NCBI RefSeq assembly: GCF_025460805.1
Contig: NZ_JAMXFJ010000032.1
Span: 1 to 43,968, forward strand
DNA from: Microvirga sesbaniae
Lineage (GTDB): Bacteria; Pseudomonadota; Alphaproteobacteria; Rhizobiales; Beijerinckiaceae
Length of the DNA: 43,968 bases
Reading direction: 5' to 3'
Shown here: piece after piece, positions 1 through 7,562 of the stretch
Position numbering within the stretch: the first letter of the stretch is position 1
Layout of the letters: each line of letters opens with the position of its first letter
Position numbers and translations under genes: made by a program
Notes under the pieces: generated by a model
What the model saw: only the letters and a program-made list of their open reading frames with translations
Database searches by the model: none
What the model was told of the DNA's origin: nothing

Positions 1-226
1 CGAGAAGGTCGGGGATGCCGCGCAGGACGGTGGTGTAGCCGTCCGCCAGGCTGCGGATCACCACGTTGCCCCCGATCTTGCCCCAGGCCACCAGGGTGCC
101 GACGATGGAGCCCGCGAGAAAGCCGCAGGAGGCGACGGCGATCGTCATCCCGGTCGCGGTGAGAAGAGCCCATCCCCAACCGTTGGGGCCGAACCCGACG
201 AGCTCGAAATAGCTCAGCTGCTGCAC
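1..226 (-). CDS. polar amino-acid ABC transporter permease, N-terminal part (runs off the window)
   Basis: Inner-membrane permease subunit of a polar amino-acid (His/Glu/Gln/Arg type) ABC importer. Only about 75 N-terminal codons are present; the gene continues leftward out of the window. The reading contains GWGWALLTATGMTIAVAS, a first membrane helix, and ends in TVLRGIPDLL, the start of the transmission-loop region typical of HisQ/HisM-like permeases. There is no ATG: GTG at 226 (reading VQQLSYFELVGFGPNG) or an in-frame TTG at 235 are the possible starts. It follows two periplasmic binding-protein genes on the same strand, so the three probably form one uptake system. Substrate cannot be told from this fragment. 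Confidence 0.82.
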   Translation of the reverse strand, partial: MQQLSYFELVGFGPNGWGWALLTATGMTIAVASCGFLAGSIVGTLVAWGKIGGNVVIRSLADGYTTVLRGIPDLL

Positions 227-313
227 GCGTCTCAACTTTCTTGAATACGTCTCCCTCACCGAGAGGCAGGAGGTGAGACAAGATCTGTCACATCGGACCT
301 TCGACCGGAGCGA

Positions 314-350
314 GTCCCGGGTCCGTTTAGCAGGATCCGGGACTTTTTTT
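314..350 (+). terminator. rho-independent terminator on the plus strand with no plus-strand gene before it
   Basis: An 11-bp stem (GTCCCGGGTCC, loop GTTTAGCA, GGATCCGGGAC; one G-T wobble) is followed at once by seven T on the plus strand. Both neighbouring genes are on the minus strand, so this terminator does not end either of them. It may end a short plus-strand RNA. Confidence 0.55.
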
Positions 351-363
351 CCAGTGGGCTAAA

Positions 364-478
364 GCATCGGACGTGAAAAGTGGACTTGCACTTTTGGGAT
401 CCATCCGATGCCTTCTTCTTGAATGAGAGCATCGGTCAGGACGGAAAACCGGACCCACTTTTGGGATCGGACCCGAAG
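364..478. repeat. dispersed palindromic repeat, family A (two units)
   Basis: Two imperfect palindromes of the GCATCGGAC...AAAGTGG...CCACTTTTGGGATC...CCGATGC type lie at about 364-411 and 429-478. Related copies occur at about 15.13, 18.05, 25.90, 28.64 and 41.89 kb. The element sits downstream of the first binding-protein gene and codes for nothing I recognise. Confidence 0.7.
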
Positions 479-505
479 GCGCTCCCCCGTGCCCCACTGG
501 TCAGG

Positions 506-1351
506 TCAGACCTGCGGGGTCGCGTCGAGCTTGAACCACTTCTCGGACAGGGTCTTGATCGTGCCGTCCTTGATCGCCGCCTGGATCGCCTCGTCGAAGG
601 ACTTCTTGAGCTCGGTATCGTCCTTGCGCATGCCCACCGCGACGCCGCGGCCGAGCAGGCCGCCGCGCATGCCCGTTCCGGCGATGATCATGTCCTTGAA
701 CTCGGGCTTCTCCTGCGTGGCCTTCAGGGCGCCCTGTCCGGCGAAGATCGCATCGAGGCGGCCGGCGGAGAGGTCGAGATCGTGCTGCTCCGTGGTCTTG
801 TACTCGCGGATCTGGACCGTATCCTTCAGGTAGGTCTCCACGAACTGCGCGTTCACGGTCGAGGTCTGGACGCCGACGGTCTTGCCCTTCAGGAGCGGCT
901 TCCAGGCCTCGATCGCCTTCTTGGCGCCTTCAGGATCCTTGTCGAGGCTCACCGTCGTGCCGGTGCCCGCCAGCTTGGCGAGGGGGGAATCCTTCATGAC
1001 GCCGAAGCCGTGCGGGGTGGCCGCGTAGGGGATCGAGAAGTTGATCGTCTCGAGGCGCTTCTCGGTGATGTTCATGCCGGCCATGATGGCGTCGTACTTC
1101 TTGGCCTGGAGGGCCGGGATGATGCCGTCCCAGTCCTGGGCGACGATCTCGCACTTCACCTTCATGCGGCCGCAGAGCTCGTTGGCGAGATCGATCTCGA
1201 AGCCCTCGAGCTTGCCGCCCGGGCCCGTGAAGTTCCACGGGGCGTAGGCGCCCTCCGTGGCGATCTTCACCGTCTTCTCCTGCGCGGCCGCTCCGCCGAC
1301 GGCGAGCCCGGAGGCGAGCAGGCCGAGACCCAATGTCTTGAAGAATTTCAT
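506..1351 (-). CDS. ABC transporter substrate-binding protein, polar amino acids (paralogue 1)
   Basis: Periplasmic solute-binding protein of SBP family 3 (bac_PBP), 281 residues, delivering a polar or cationic amino acid to the adjacent permease. A signal peptide is visible (MKFFKTLGLGLLASGLAVGGAAAQ, cleavage after AAA). The mature start KTVKIATEGAYAPWNF and the block GFEIDLANELC are the family's ligand-pocket signatures, followed by WDGIIPALQAKKYDAIMAGM. The ATG at 1351 is preceded by AGAGGGAAGACG, a good Shine-Dalgarno; upstream in-frame codons lack one. The next gene upstream is a close paralogue in the same direction. Exact ligand (lysine/arginine/ornithine, histidine, or octopine-like) is not determinable from sequence alone. 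Confidence 0.92.
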   Translation of the reverse strand: MKFFKTLGLGLLASGLAVGGAAAQEKTVKIATEGAYAPWNFTGPGGKLEGFEIDLANELCGRMKVKCEIVAQDWDGIIPALQAKKYDAIMAGMNITEKRLETINFSIPYAATPHGFGVMKDSPLAKLAGTGTTVSLDKDPEGAKKAIEAWKPLLKGKTVGVQTSTVNAQFVETYLKDTVQIREYKTTEQHDLDLSAGRLDAIFAGQGALKATQEKPEFKDMIIAGTGMRGGLLGRGVAVGMRKDDTELKKSFDEAIQAAIKDGTIKTLSEKWFKLDATPQV

Positions 1352-1520
1352 CGTCTTCCCTCTGGTCAGCTTCAACTGATCCTGTTGTCGGATGAGGGTC
1401 TTAGGACCGTCATCTCGCGTCCAGAAGCTAACATTCAAAAGCCAAGCCGGCGCAAGTCCTAAACATGCTGAATAAAGCGCCCAAGCTGGCGATTTCGGTC
1501 GTAGTCGGGCCGGATCGATA

Positions 1521-1548
1521 CAAAAAGGGCGCGGCCGATGCCGCGCCC
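1521..1548 (-). terminator. rho-independent terminator after binding-protein paralogue 2
   Basis: GGGCGCGGC - CGAT - GCCGCGCCC gives a perfect 9-bp stem at 1527-1548. Read on the minus strand it is followed by TTTTTG (1521-1526). It lies about 145 bp beyond the stop of the 1694-2542 gene and before paralogue 1, so the two binding-protein genes may be at least partly separate transcripts. Confidence 0.6.
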
Positions 1549-1569
1549 TGAATTCCATGGTCGTCGCCA

Positions 1570-1668
1570 GGTCATGGCCGGGCTTGTCCCGGCCATCTCG
1601 GTGGCTTGAAGCGCAGCGCCATTCGGCATCGGAATCCCCGGCACAAGGCCGGTGACCACGTGGGACGG
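1570..1668. repeat. dispersed double-hairpin repeat, family B
   Basis: Left hairpin: ATGGCCGGG - CTTGT - CCCGGCCAT. A GAAGCGCAGCGCC spacer follows, then the right hairpin around CCGGCACAAGGCCGG. The same composite occurs at about 18.19, 28.84 and 31.6-32.1 kb, with a single hairpin at 8.10 kb. It fills most of the 342-bp gap between the two binding-protein genes. Confidence 0.75.
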
Positions 1669-1693
1669 GGATTCCAGCCTCGAGGCCGGACGA

Positions 1694-2542
1694 TCAGACG
1701 CGCGGCGTGGTGTCGATCTTGAACCACTTCTCCGACAGCTTCTTCACGGTGCCGTCCTTGATCGCCGCCTGGATCGCCTCGTCGAAGCTCTTCTTGAGCT
1801 CGGTCTCGCCCTTGCGCAGGCCGACGCCGACGCCGGCGCCGAGCAGGCCGCCGGTGATCGACGGGCCGGCCAGGGTATAGTCCTTGCTGAACTCGGGCTT
1901 CTCGAGGGTGCCGATGATGTTGGTCGCGTCCGCCAGAACCGCGTCGATGCGGCCGGCCGCCAGATCGAGGTCATGGGCCTCGGTGGTCTTGTACTCGCGG
2001 ATCTCGGCCGTGCCCTTCAGGTACTTGTCGGCGAAGTTCGAGTGGATGGTCGAGGTCTGCACCCCGATGGTCTTGCCCTTCAGGAGCGGCTTGTAGGCCT
2101 CGATCGCCTTCTCGGCGGCCGCCTGCTGGGTCGAGAGGTTGAAGGCCTCGCCCTTGCCCGGCATGGCGGCGAGCGGAGAGCTCTTCGCCACCAGGAAGCC
2201 GTTCGGGGAATTGGCGTAAGGGCCGGCGAAATCGATGGTCTTCTTGCGCTCGTCGGTGATGCTCATGCCAGCCATGATGGCGTCGTACTTCTTGGCCTGG
2301 AGGGCCGGGATGATGCCGTCCCAGTCCTGGGCGACGATCTCGCAGGTGACCTTCATGCGGGCGCACAGGTCGTTGGCGAGGTCGATCTCGAAGCCCTCGA
2401 GCTTGCCGCCCGCGCCCGTGAAGTTCCACGGGGCGTAGGCGCCTTCGGTTGCGATCTTCACCGTCTTCTGCTGGGCGGCCGCTCCGCCGATCGCAAGAGC
2501 GGAACCGAGAAGAGCCAGGCCGACGGTCTTAACGAAATTCAT
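1694..2542 (-). CDS. ABC transporter substrate-binding protein, polar amino acids (paralogue 2)
   Basis: Second family-3 periplasmic amino-acid-binding protein, 282 residues, with signal peptide MNFVKTVGLALLGSALAIGG then AAAQ. It is very similar to its downstream neighbour: both share KTVKIATEGAYAPWNFTG, the GKLEGFEIDLAN block, AQDWDGIIPALQAKKYDAIM and the C-terminal KKSFDEAIQAAIKDGT. The two differ mainly in the middle (about residues 95-135 and 180-215 of the precursor), where the second lobe of the binding cleft lies. The start at 2542 is preceded by AAGGGAACGACT. A tandem duplication followed by divergence of ligand preference is the simplest reading; this is inference. Confidence 0.92.
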   Translation of the reverse strand: MNFVKTVGLALLGSALAIGGAAAQQKTVKIATEGAYAPWNFTGAGGKLEGFEIDLANDLCARMKVTCEIVAQDWDGIIPALQAKKYDAIMAGMSITDERKKTIDFAGPYANSPNGFLVAKSSPLAAMPGKGEAFNLSTQQAAAEKAIEAYKPLLKGKTIGVQTSTIHSNFADKYLKGTAEIREYKTTEAHDLDLAAGRIDAVLADATNIIGTLEKPEFSKDYTLAGPSITGGLLGAGVGVGLRKGETELKKSFDEAIQAAIKDGTVKKLSEKWFKIDTTPRV

Positions 2543-2669
2543 AGTCGTTCCCTTGTTTATGAGCCCCGGTTTCGCGCCGGGGCCTGACATGCCCGCGGCC
2601 CTCTTCAGGGCCGCGCCGTGACGCAGTAACAGCCAAACTTGACCAAAACGCAAGGGGGGAGCGCGGGCC

Positions 2670-3368
2670 TCACACGACCCGCAGCCTGATCTCGCCGAGG
2701 CCCTCGATGGCGCCGGTCATGGTCTGACCTTGGGTGACGGCGCCCACGCCGTCCGGCGTGCCGGAGAAGATCACGTCCCCAGGGGCGAGCTCGAAATAGG
2801 AGGAGAGATAAGCGATCTGCTCGGCGACCGACCAGATCATGTCGGAGAGATCCGCCGTCTGTCTGGTCGCCCCGTCCACCGTCAGGGAGATCGTGCCGCC
2901 GGCCGGGTGTCCGACCTGCGAGACCGGGCGGATCGGTCCGACCGGGCCGGAATGGTCGGCGGCCTTGCCCAGCTCCCAGGGACGGCGGAGCTGCTTGGCC
3001 TCGTCCTGGAGGTCGCGGCGAGTCATGTCGAGGCCGACCGCGTAGCCGAAGACATGGTCGAGGGCCTGCTCGACCGGGATGTCCTTGCCGCCCTTGGCCA
3101 GGGCCACGACCATCTCGATCTCGAAATGGTAGTTTCCGGTCTTCGGCGGATAGGGATGGTCGGCCGTTTCGCCTTCCGGGACCGGCTGGAGCGCGTCGGC
3201 CGGCTTCATGAAGAAGAAGGGCGGCTCGCGGGTCGGATCGCCGCCCATCTCGCGCGCGTGGGCCGCATAGTTGCGGCCGACGCAATAGACGCGGCGGACC
3301 GGGAAGAGGTCGGCGCTGCCGGCCACGGGGAGGGCAGGAGTCGAAGGCGCGGGAATGACGTAGGCCAT
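2670..3368 (-). CDS. fumarylacetoacetate hydrolase family protein, probably fumarylpyruvate hydrolase
   Basis: Cytosolic C-C bond hydrolase of the FAH fold, 232 residues. The N-terminal motif VYCVGRNYAAHAREMG followed by PFFFMKPADALQP, then YHFEIEMVVALAKGG (metal ligands in the E-x-E region), GYAVGLDMTRRD and GDVIFSGTPDGVGAV are all family hallmarks. The short length and the opening fit the bacterial fumarylpyruvate hydrolase (NagK-like) branch of the gentisate/maleylpyruvate pathway better than full-length fumarylacetoacetase (about 420 residues). No other gentisate-pathway gene is in the window, so the substrate stays open; an oxaloacetate-decarboxylase or acylpyruvase role is the alternative. 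Start chosen at the ATG at 3368, reading MAYVIPAPST. Confidence 0.85.
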   Translation of the reverse strand: MAYVIPAPSTPALPVAGSADLFPVRRVYCVGRNYAAHAREMGGDPTREPPFFFMKPADALQPVPEGETADHPYPPKTGNYHFEIEMVVALAKGGKDIPVEQALDHVFGYAVGLDMTRRDLQDEAKQLRRPWELGKAADHSGPVGPIRPVSQVGHPAGGTISLTVDGATRQTADLSDMIWSVAEQIAYLSSYFELAPGDVIFSGTPDGVGAVTQGQTMTGAIEGLGEIRLRVV

Positions 3369-3547
3369 GGAAGCTCGCGGGATGTCAGGGTGATCGAGGG
3401 GATCCGGAAGGCAGGACCGCTTGTCCCTTCCTACACCTTGGAAGAGGCATCGCAACCCATGGCGAACAGGTTTGGACTACGGCTTTGGGAGAACATGAAA
3501 ACGGCGGGCCCAGGGCCCGCCGCAGAGATCCGTCGATCTTGAGCCGC

Positions 3548-4369
3548 TTAGCGGCGACGGGCGGTGCCGCCCGGCAGACGCTGGGCGTCCGCAAGGTGGT
3601 GCTCGATATGCGGAACCACCGAGGCCGCGAACTGGCGCAGGCCCGGATCGTTGCCGCCCTGGGCGTAGCCCGAATGCAGGGCGAGGGCTTCCTGGTGACC
3701 CATGCGCTGAGCCTGGCCGTACAGCCGGTCGAACTGCGGGCCCGAGGTCGAGGCGAGCTGGTTCAGCATGGCGGTCTTCTCAGGAGAGAGCGGCACGCCG
3801 AGACGGATCGGCGTGACCGAGCCCGTCGCCTGCACGTCGGCGCTGCGGCCGGCCGCGGCGCCCGTGGTCGCGCCGACGCCGGCACCGACCGCGGCCCCCA
3901 CCGGGCCGCCCACCAGAGCGCCGACGCCCGCACCGGCCAGAGCGCCGGTCGCCGTTCCGCCGGCCGTGCCCGGAGCGCCACTGGCGGCCGCGCCCGCGGT
4001 CGCGCCGGCCGTCGCGCCGACGCCTGCGCCCACGGCCGCTCCGACCGGGCCGCCCACGAGGGCCCCGATGCCGGCGCCGGCGAGGGTGCCGCCCAGGGAG
4101 CCGCCGATGAACTCACCGGACGCGGAATAGACCGGGCGGCCGCCGTTCAGGGCCTGGCTGGTCATGCTGTGGTCCTTGATCATGTTCTGGGCGTAGCGGC
4201 GAACGGCGGGGTTGCGCGAGCGCTCGAGGGCGAGCTGGCTCGAAGCGATCTCGAAAGCATCCGATTGAGCCGCCATCATGCGGTAGGTCTGGCCGTCCAT
4301 GATCTGGGCAGAGGCCGGGACGGCCGAAACGGATGCAAGCAGGGCCGCGAGGGGAAGATATTTCTTCAT
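3548..4369 (-). CDS. DUF4142-type exported protein carrying duplicated glycine zippers
   Basis: 273 residues with signal peptide MKKYLPLAALLASVSAVPASA. Residues 22-75 (TYRMMAAQSDAFEIASSQLA, NPAVRRYAQNMIKDH) match the first half of a DUF4142 four-helix domain. Residues 195-262 (TAMLNQLASTSGPQFDRLY, HQEALALHSGYA, VVPHIEHHL) match its second half. Between them lie about 80 residues rich in Gly and Ala, with a 25-residue glycine-zipper block at 96-120 repeated almost exactly at 144-168. Zippers of this kind can insert into or span membranes. AGGAG lies seven bases before the ATG at 4369. DUF4142 is found in predicted ferritin-like outer-envelope or stress proteins; its function is not established. 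Confidence 0.85.
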   Translation of the reverse strand: MKKYLPLAALLASVSAVPASAQIMDGQTYRMMAAQSDAFEIASSQLALERSRNPAVRRYAQNMIKDHSMTSQALNGGRPVYSASGEFIGGSLGGTLAGAGIGALVGGPVGAAVGAGVGATAGATAGAAASGAPGTAGGTATGALAGAGVGALVGGPVGAAVGAGVGATTGAAAGRSADVQATGSVTPIRLGVPLSPEKTAMLNQLASTSGPQFDRLYGQAQRMGHQEALALHSGYAQGGNDPGLRQFAASVVPHIEHHLADAQRLPGGTARRR

Positions 4370-4652
4370 GGGGTGAACTCCTGTTACCGGGATCGCAGAA
4401 CACCGTGCGAAGCCCATCGGGCTCGCGGAGGTCGTGGGTGGCTGCTGCACCCCTTCAACGGCATTCGATCTAAGCGGTTCCAGGAAAGTCAGGTTTCGTT
4501 CAGCATAAATTCCGATCAACCCGCCAAAGCTTGGCTTTCGTCACGCTGAAGGACAATAGAGACACCTCTCGCGACAGTGGAAAGCGCGCCTATTCTTCGA
4601 AGCTTGACGTTTCAGCGCGGCCATATGCTTGAGCGCGGTCCCGGAGGTTTTC

Positions 4653-5567
4653 TCAGGACTTCGCCTCGGGCTGGCGAATGCGGGCGAGGGAGAGCATGCC
4701 CATGCCTCCGACCGTGCCGTCGGGCTTCAGGCCCCGCAGTTCCGCCATGAGGAGAAATCCGGTCTCGTCCCGGTCGATGGTGAAGAGATGGTAGCCGGCC
4801 TTGTGGGTCAGGGTGCCGCCGCGCGCCGAGGCCGAGGGCGCGCCGATCACCGGGATGGGACCGCGCGGGCCGTCGAGATGGGCGAGCGAGCCCACATGGT
4901 TGTGCCCGTGCAGCACGAGCTCGGCGCCGACCCGGCACAGCATCTTCTCGAACCGGGAGGCGTCGGTGAGGTTGCGGCCCGCTTCCGCGCCGCCGACATG
5001 GGGCGGGTGGTGGATCAGCACGATCCGGAAGCAGCCCGGGTCCCGCCCCAGCTCGCCGAGGATCTGCTCGACGGCCTTCATCTGCCGCGACCCGACCCGT
5101 CCGCTGGCCACGAAGGGCAGGGTCGGGATGGCGGAGGAGAGGCCGACCACGGCGATGGACCCGTAGCGGCGCAGGTAGGGGAACGCGCCTTCGCGGCCGT
5201 CGTCGCCCCGGGTCCAGGGCGAGATCTCCCGCAGCAGCCCCTCGAGCGAGCCGCGCACATAGGCGTCGTGGTTGCCCGGCACGAAGGTCACGCGGGACGG
5301 GTCGCCCAGGCTCTCGAGAAAGACCCGGGACGTCTTCCATTCGTCCGGAAGGCCGATGTTGCAGGTATCGCCCGTGCAGGTGATGTGGTCGGGCTTCTGC
5401 GCATGGATGTCGGCGACGAGCTCGGCCAGGAGCTCCATGTCGTGCAGGTCGTGCCGGCTGCGGTGCCAGTTGTACCAGCCGGTCAGGCGCTTGCTCAGAA
5501 GCTGCTTGAGACGCGGCCGGGGCAGCGGGCCCACATGGGGGTCGGTCAGGTGAGCGATGCGGAACAT
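4653..5567 (-). CDS. calcineurin-like metallophosphoesterase
   Basis: 304-residue cytosolic phosphohydrolase with the complete dimetal site: D9 and H11 (LTDPHVG), D67 (CTGDTCN), N99-H100-D101 (PGNHD), the IHHPPH stretch near residue 200, and GHNH in the LVLHGHNHVGS block. This arrangement is that of class III cyclic-nucleotide-phosphodiesterase/Icc-like metallophosphoesterases. Possible substrates include cyclic nucleotides or nucleotide and lipid phosphates; none can be assigned. It lies 54 bp after mbfA on the same strand and may share its transcript, but no link to iron is visible. No signal peptide. Confidence 0.9.
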   Translation of the reverse strand: MFRIAHLTDPHVGPLPRPRLKQLLSKRLTGWYNWHRSRHDLHDMELLAELVADIHAQKPDHITCTGDTCNIGLPDEWKTSRVFLESLGDPSRVTFVPGNHDAYVRGSLEGLLREISPWTRGDDGREGAFPYLRRYGSIAVVGLSSAIPTLPFVASGRVGSRQMKAVEQILGELGRDPGCFRIVLIHHPPHVGGAEAGRNLTDASRFEKMLCRVGAELVLHGHNHVGSLAHLDGPRGPIPVIGAPSASARGGTLTHKAGYHLFTIDRDETGFLLMAELRGLKPDGTVGGMGMLSLARIRQPEAKS

Positions 5568-5621
5568 GGCGGCCGGGTTGATGCGTCGGGAAGCGAGAGT
5601 TCGCGCGCGGTGCCCCGCGCG

Positions 5622-6593
5622 TCAAGCGCTGCCGATGAAGATCCCGGCGAGAAGCACCAGAATGCCGCCCACGACCACCTGCAGGGTCGCGCTCCAGAAC
5701 GGCGTGTCCATGAACCGGGTGCGGATCCACGAGATCGCCACGAGCTCGACCGCCACCACGAGGGCCGCGATGCCGGTGGCGAGGAGAAAGGCGTTGGGCC
5801 AGGAATCCGGCACCAGATAGGGCAGGGTGTGGCCGAGGCCGCCGGCCGCCGTCATGACCCCGCAGACCAGCCCGCGCAGCCAGGGCGAGCCGCGGCCCGT
5901 GATCTCGCCGTCGTCGGAGAGGGCCTCCGTCAGGCCCATGCTGATGCCGGCGCCCACCGAGGCCGCGAGCCCGACCAGGAAGGTCTCCCAGTTGTTCTGG
6001 GTCGCGAAGGCGGCGGCGAACAGGGGCGCGAGGGTGGAGACCGAGCCGTCGATCAGCCCGGCCAGCCCCGGCTGCACGTATTGCAGCACGAAGAGCCGGC
6101 GGCGGGCATGCTCCTCCGCGGCCTCGGCGTTCTCGGTGAGATGGGCGGCATGCAGCTCGCCGGCCTTGCGCTCGTGGCCGCGCTCGATCTCGGCGAGCCT
6201 GGTGAACAATTCGCGCACGGACACGTCGAGGGTCTGCTGGGCGGCCTTTTCGTAGAAGTTCGCGGCCTGCAGCTCCATGACCTCCGCCTCGCGGCGCATG
6301 CGGTCGAGGTCGAGATGCGGGCTCCACCACACGGCGCGGCGCTTCAGGAAGCCGCGCACGTCCTCGCGGCGGATCGGCGGGAGATGCTCGCCGAAGCGGT
6401 CGCGGTAGAAGCCGTAGAGGGCGTTGCGATGGGCGCGCTCCTCCTCGGCCATGCCGTCGAAGATTTCGGCCGAGGCGGGGAAATCACCCCGGAGGCGATC
6501 CGCGAATTGCTGGTAGATCCGCGAATCTTCCTCTTCGCTGCCGATGGCGAGCGCGATAACCTCGCGCTCGGACAATTGGGACAGAGACTTCAT
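5622..6593 (-). CDS. mbfA: membrane-bound ferritin / iron exporter MbfA (ferritin-like domain fused to VIT1/CCC1 domain)
   Basis: 323 residues. The N-terminal ~150 residues form a cytoplasmic ferritin-like/rubrerythrin di-iron domain with two ExxH motifs (E52-RA-H55 in MAEEERAHRNALY; a second in LAEIERGHERKAGELH). The remaining part is a VIT1/CCC1-like membrane domain with about five helices, including LIDGSVSTLAPLFAAAFAT and GLAASVGAGISMGLTEALSD. Known MbfA proteins of Bradyrhizobium and Agrobacterium export iron from the cytoplasm and protect against iron-dependent peroxide stress under control of Irr. The length and domain order match. A perfect Irr-type box sits immediately before the ribosome-binding site AGGAG, supporting the call. 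Confidence 0.95.
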   Translation of the reverse strand: MKSLSQLSEREVIALAIGSEEEDSRIYQQFADRLRGDFPASAEIFDGMAEEERAHRNALYGFYRDRFGEHLPPIRREDVRGFLKRRAVWWSPHLDLDRMRREAEVMELQAANFYEKAAQQTLDVSVRELFTRLAEIERGHERKAGELHAAHLTENAEAAEEHARRRLFVLQYVQPGLAGLIDGSVSTLAPLFAAAFATQNNWETFLVGLAASVGAGISMGLTEALSDDGEITGRGSPWLRGLVCGVMTAAGGLGHTLPYLVPDSWPNAFLLATGIAALVVAVELVAISWIRTRFMDTPFWSATLQVVVGGILVLLAGIFIGSA

Positions 6594-6603
6594 GCCCGCT
6601 CCT

Positions 6604-6622
6604 GTTTAGAAGGATTCTAAAC
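6604..6622. promoter_or_regulatory. iron control element (predicted Irr-binding site) of mbfA
   Basis: GTTTAGAA-GGA-TTCTAAAC is a perfect 8+3+8 inverted repeat that matches the rhizobial ICE consensus TTTAGAA-N3-TTCTAAA at every position. It ends one base before the Shine-Dalgarno AGGAG and 11 bases before the mbfA ATG. Irr, stable when iron is low, would block transcription of the exporter by binding here. The site is read directly; the regulator is inferred from the family. Confidence 0.88.
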
Positions 6623-6677
6623 AATAAGCCGGGCCGTTGCCAAGCCTCCCCGTGTCAACGGAGGCGAGGCCTCAGAC

Positions 6678-6797
6678 TCAGTACTGCGCGCCCGGGATCA
6701 GGGTCGAGTAGATCGAGCGGTCCTCGAGGTTGAGGGCCGGGGACCAGGAGAAGCGGGCGGAACGGTTGAGACGGGACAGGATCAGCGCGAGAAACAT
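6678..6797 (-). CDS. unrecognised 39-residue protein
   Basis: Short open reading frame MFLALILSRLNRSARFSWSP... ending ...STLIPGAQY, preceded by AAAGGTGTTCCG as a ribosome-binding site. The first ten residues are hydrophobic, but the rest is mixed and Arg/Ser-rich, so a full membrane helix is unlikely. It lies between mbfA and a divergent NUDIX gene, and a palindrome related to the iron box (6823-6838) sits 25 bases before its start. I do not recognise a family. Good initiation signal and context argue that it is real; its shortness argues caution. Confidence 0.5.
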   Translation of the reverse strand: MFLALILSRLNRSARFSWSPALNLEDRSIYSTLIPGAQY

Positions 6798-6822
6798 CGG
6801 AACACCTTTGGTTGATCCTGTC

Positions 6823-6838
6823 TTAGACCTTCGTCTAA
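6823..6838. promoter_or_regulatory. palindrome TTAGAC-CTTC-GTCTAA, possible operator
   Basis: Perfect 6+4+6 inverted repeat between the 39-residue ORF (minus) and the NUDIX gene (plus). Its half-sites TTAGA/TCTAA are the core of the Irr box found 200 bp away, but with one extra base between halves and without the flanking T/A. It could be a weaker or different operator for either gene. Confidence 0.4.
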
Positions 6839-6930
6839 TCCCGGTCACGCGACAAAATACCGGAACAGCTATGCAGTGGATGAATGACTACATTCATCCT
6901 CCCGTAACCTTGCCGTGATGGGGTGGCCCG

Positions 6931-7410
6931 ATGTCCGATCCTCAGCCTCGCCGGTCCGCGCGCCTCGTCTCCCGGGCACTCCATACCTATTGGCGCTTCT
7001 CCCGGGGCATGACGCTCGGCGTTCGGGCCGTGGTCCTCGACGACCGGAACCGGGTCTTCCTCATCCGGCACACCTACGTGGCCGGCTGGCACCTGCCGGG
7101 AGGCGGCGTCGAGACCGGCGAGACCGCCCTCGAGGCCCTGGGCCGCGAGCTCCAGGAGGAGGCCTGCATCGCCATGGACGAGACGCCCAGGCTGTTCGGC
7201 GTCTTCTTCAACAGCCGGATCTCCCGGCGCGACCACGTGCTGGTCTACGTCATCCGCCGTTTCACGGTGCTCGCCGTCAAGCAGCCGGACCGGGAGATCG
7301 CCGAGGCGGGCTTCTTCCCCATCGAGGGGCTGCCCGAGGGAACGACGGCCGCGACCCGCCGACGCCTGGCCGAGATCCTCGAGGGCCAGCCCGTCTCGGC
7401 GAACTGGTGA
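6931..7410 (+). CDS. NUDIX hydrolase
   Basis: 159-residue cytosolic NUDIX enzyme that would cleave a nucleoside-diphosphate-linked substrate. The Nudix box is present at about residues 55-77: GGGVETGETALEALG followed by RELQEEA, so the G-x5-E-x7-RE-x2-EE pattern is intact with Ala in place of the usual final Gly. The preceding VRAVVLDDRNRVFLIRHTY strand and HLPGGGVE are typical. It is transcribed away from the small ORF and mbfA. The substrate cannot be predicted from the box alone. The ATG at 6931 is preceded by only a weak GGGGTGG ribosome-binding site. Confidence 0.88.
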   Translation: MSDPQPRRSARLVSRALHTYWRFSRGMTLGVRAVVLDDRNRVFLIRHTYVAGWHLPGGGVETGETALEALGRELQEEACIAMDETPRLFGVFFNSRISRRDHVLVYVIRRFTVLAVKQPDREIAEAGFFPIEGLPEGTTAATRRRLAEILEGQPVSANW

Positions 7411-7562
7411 GAGAGGGTTTGCGCCGCGTTCCCGGCGCTGCTATGGCCTTGCGACCTTCATGAAATGCCGAGCCCCATGAGTATCACACGGATTTCGCGA
7501 CGACGACACGGCTGACGTTCCGTTCAGCCGTTTTCCGTTCCCTCTCGTCCCCGAGTCCGTCC

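Noticed and set aside
4629..6620. Plus-strand frame of 663 codons opposite mbfA and the metallophosphoesterase
   Set aside because: Shadow of two well-supported minus-strand genes; composition and lack of motifs as above.
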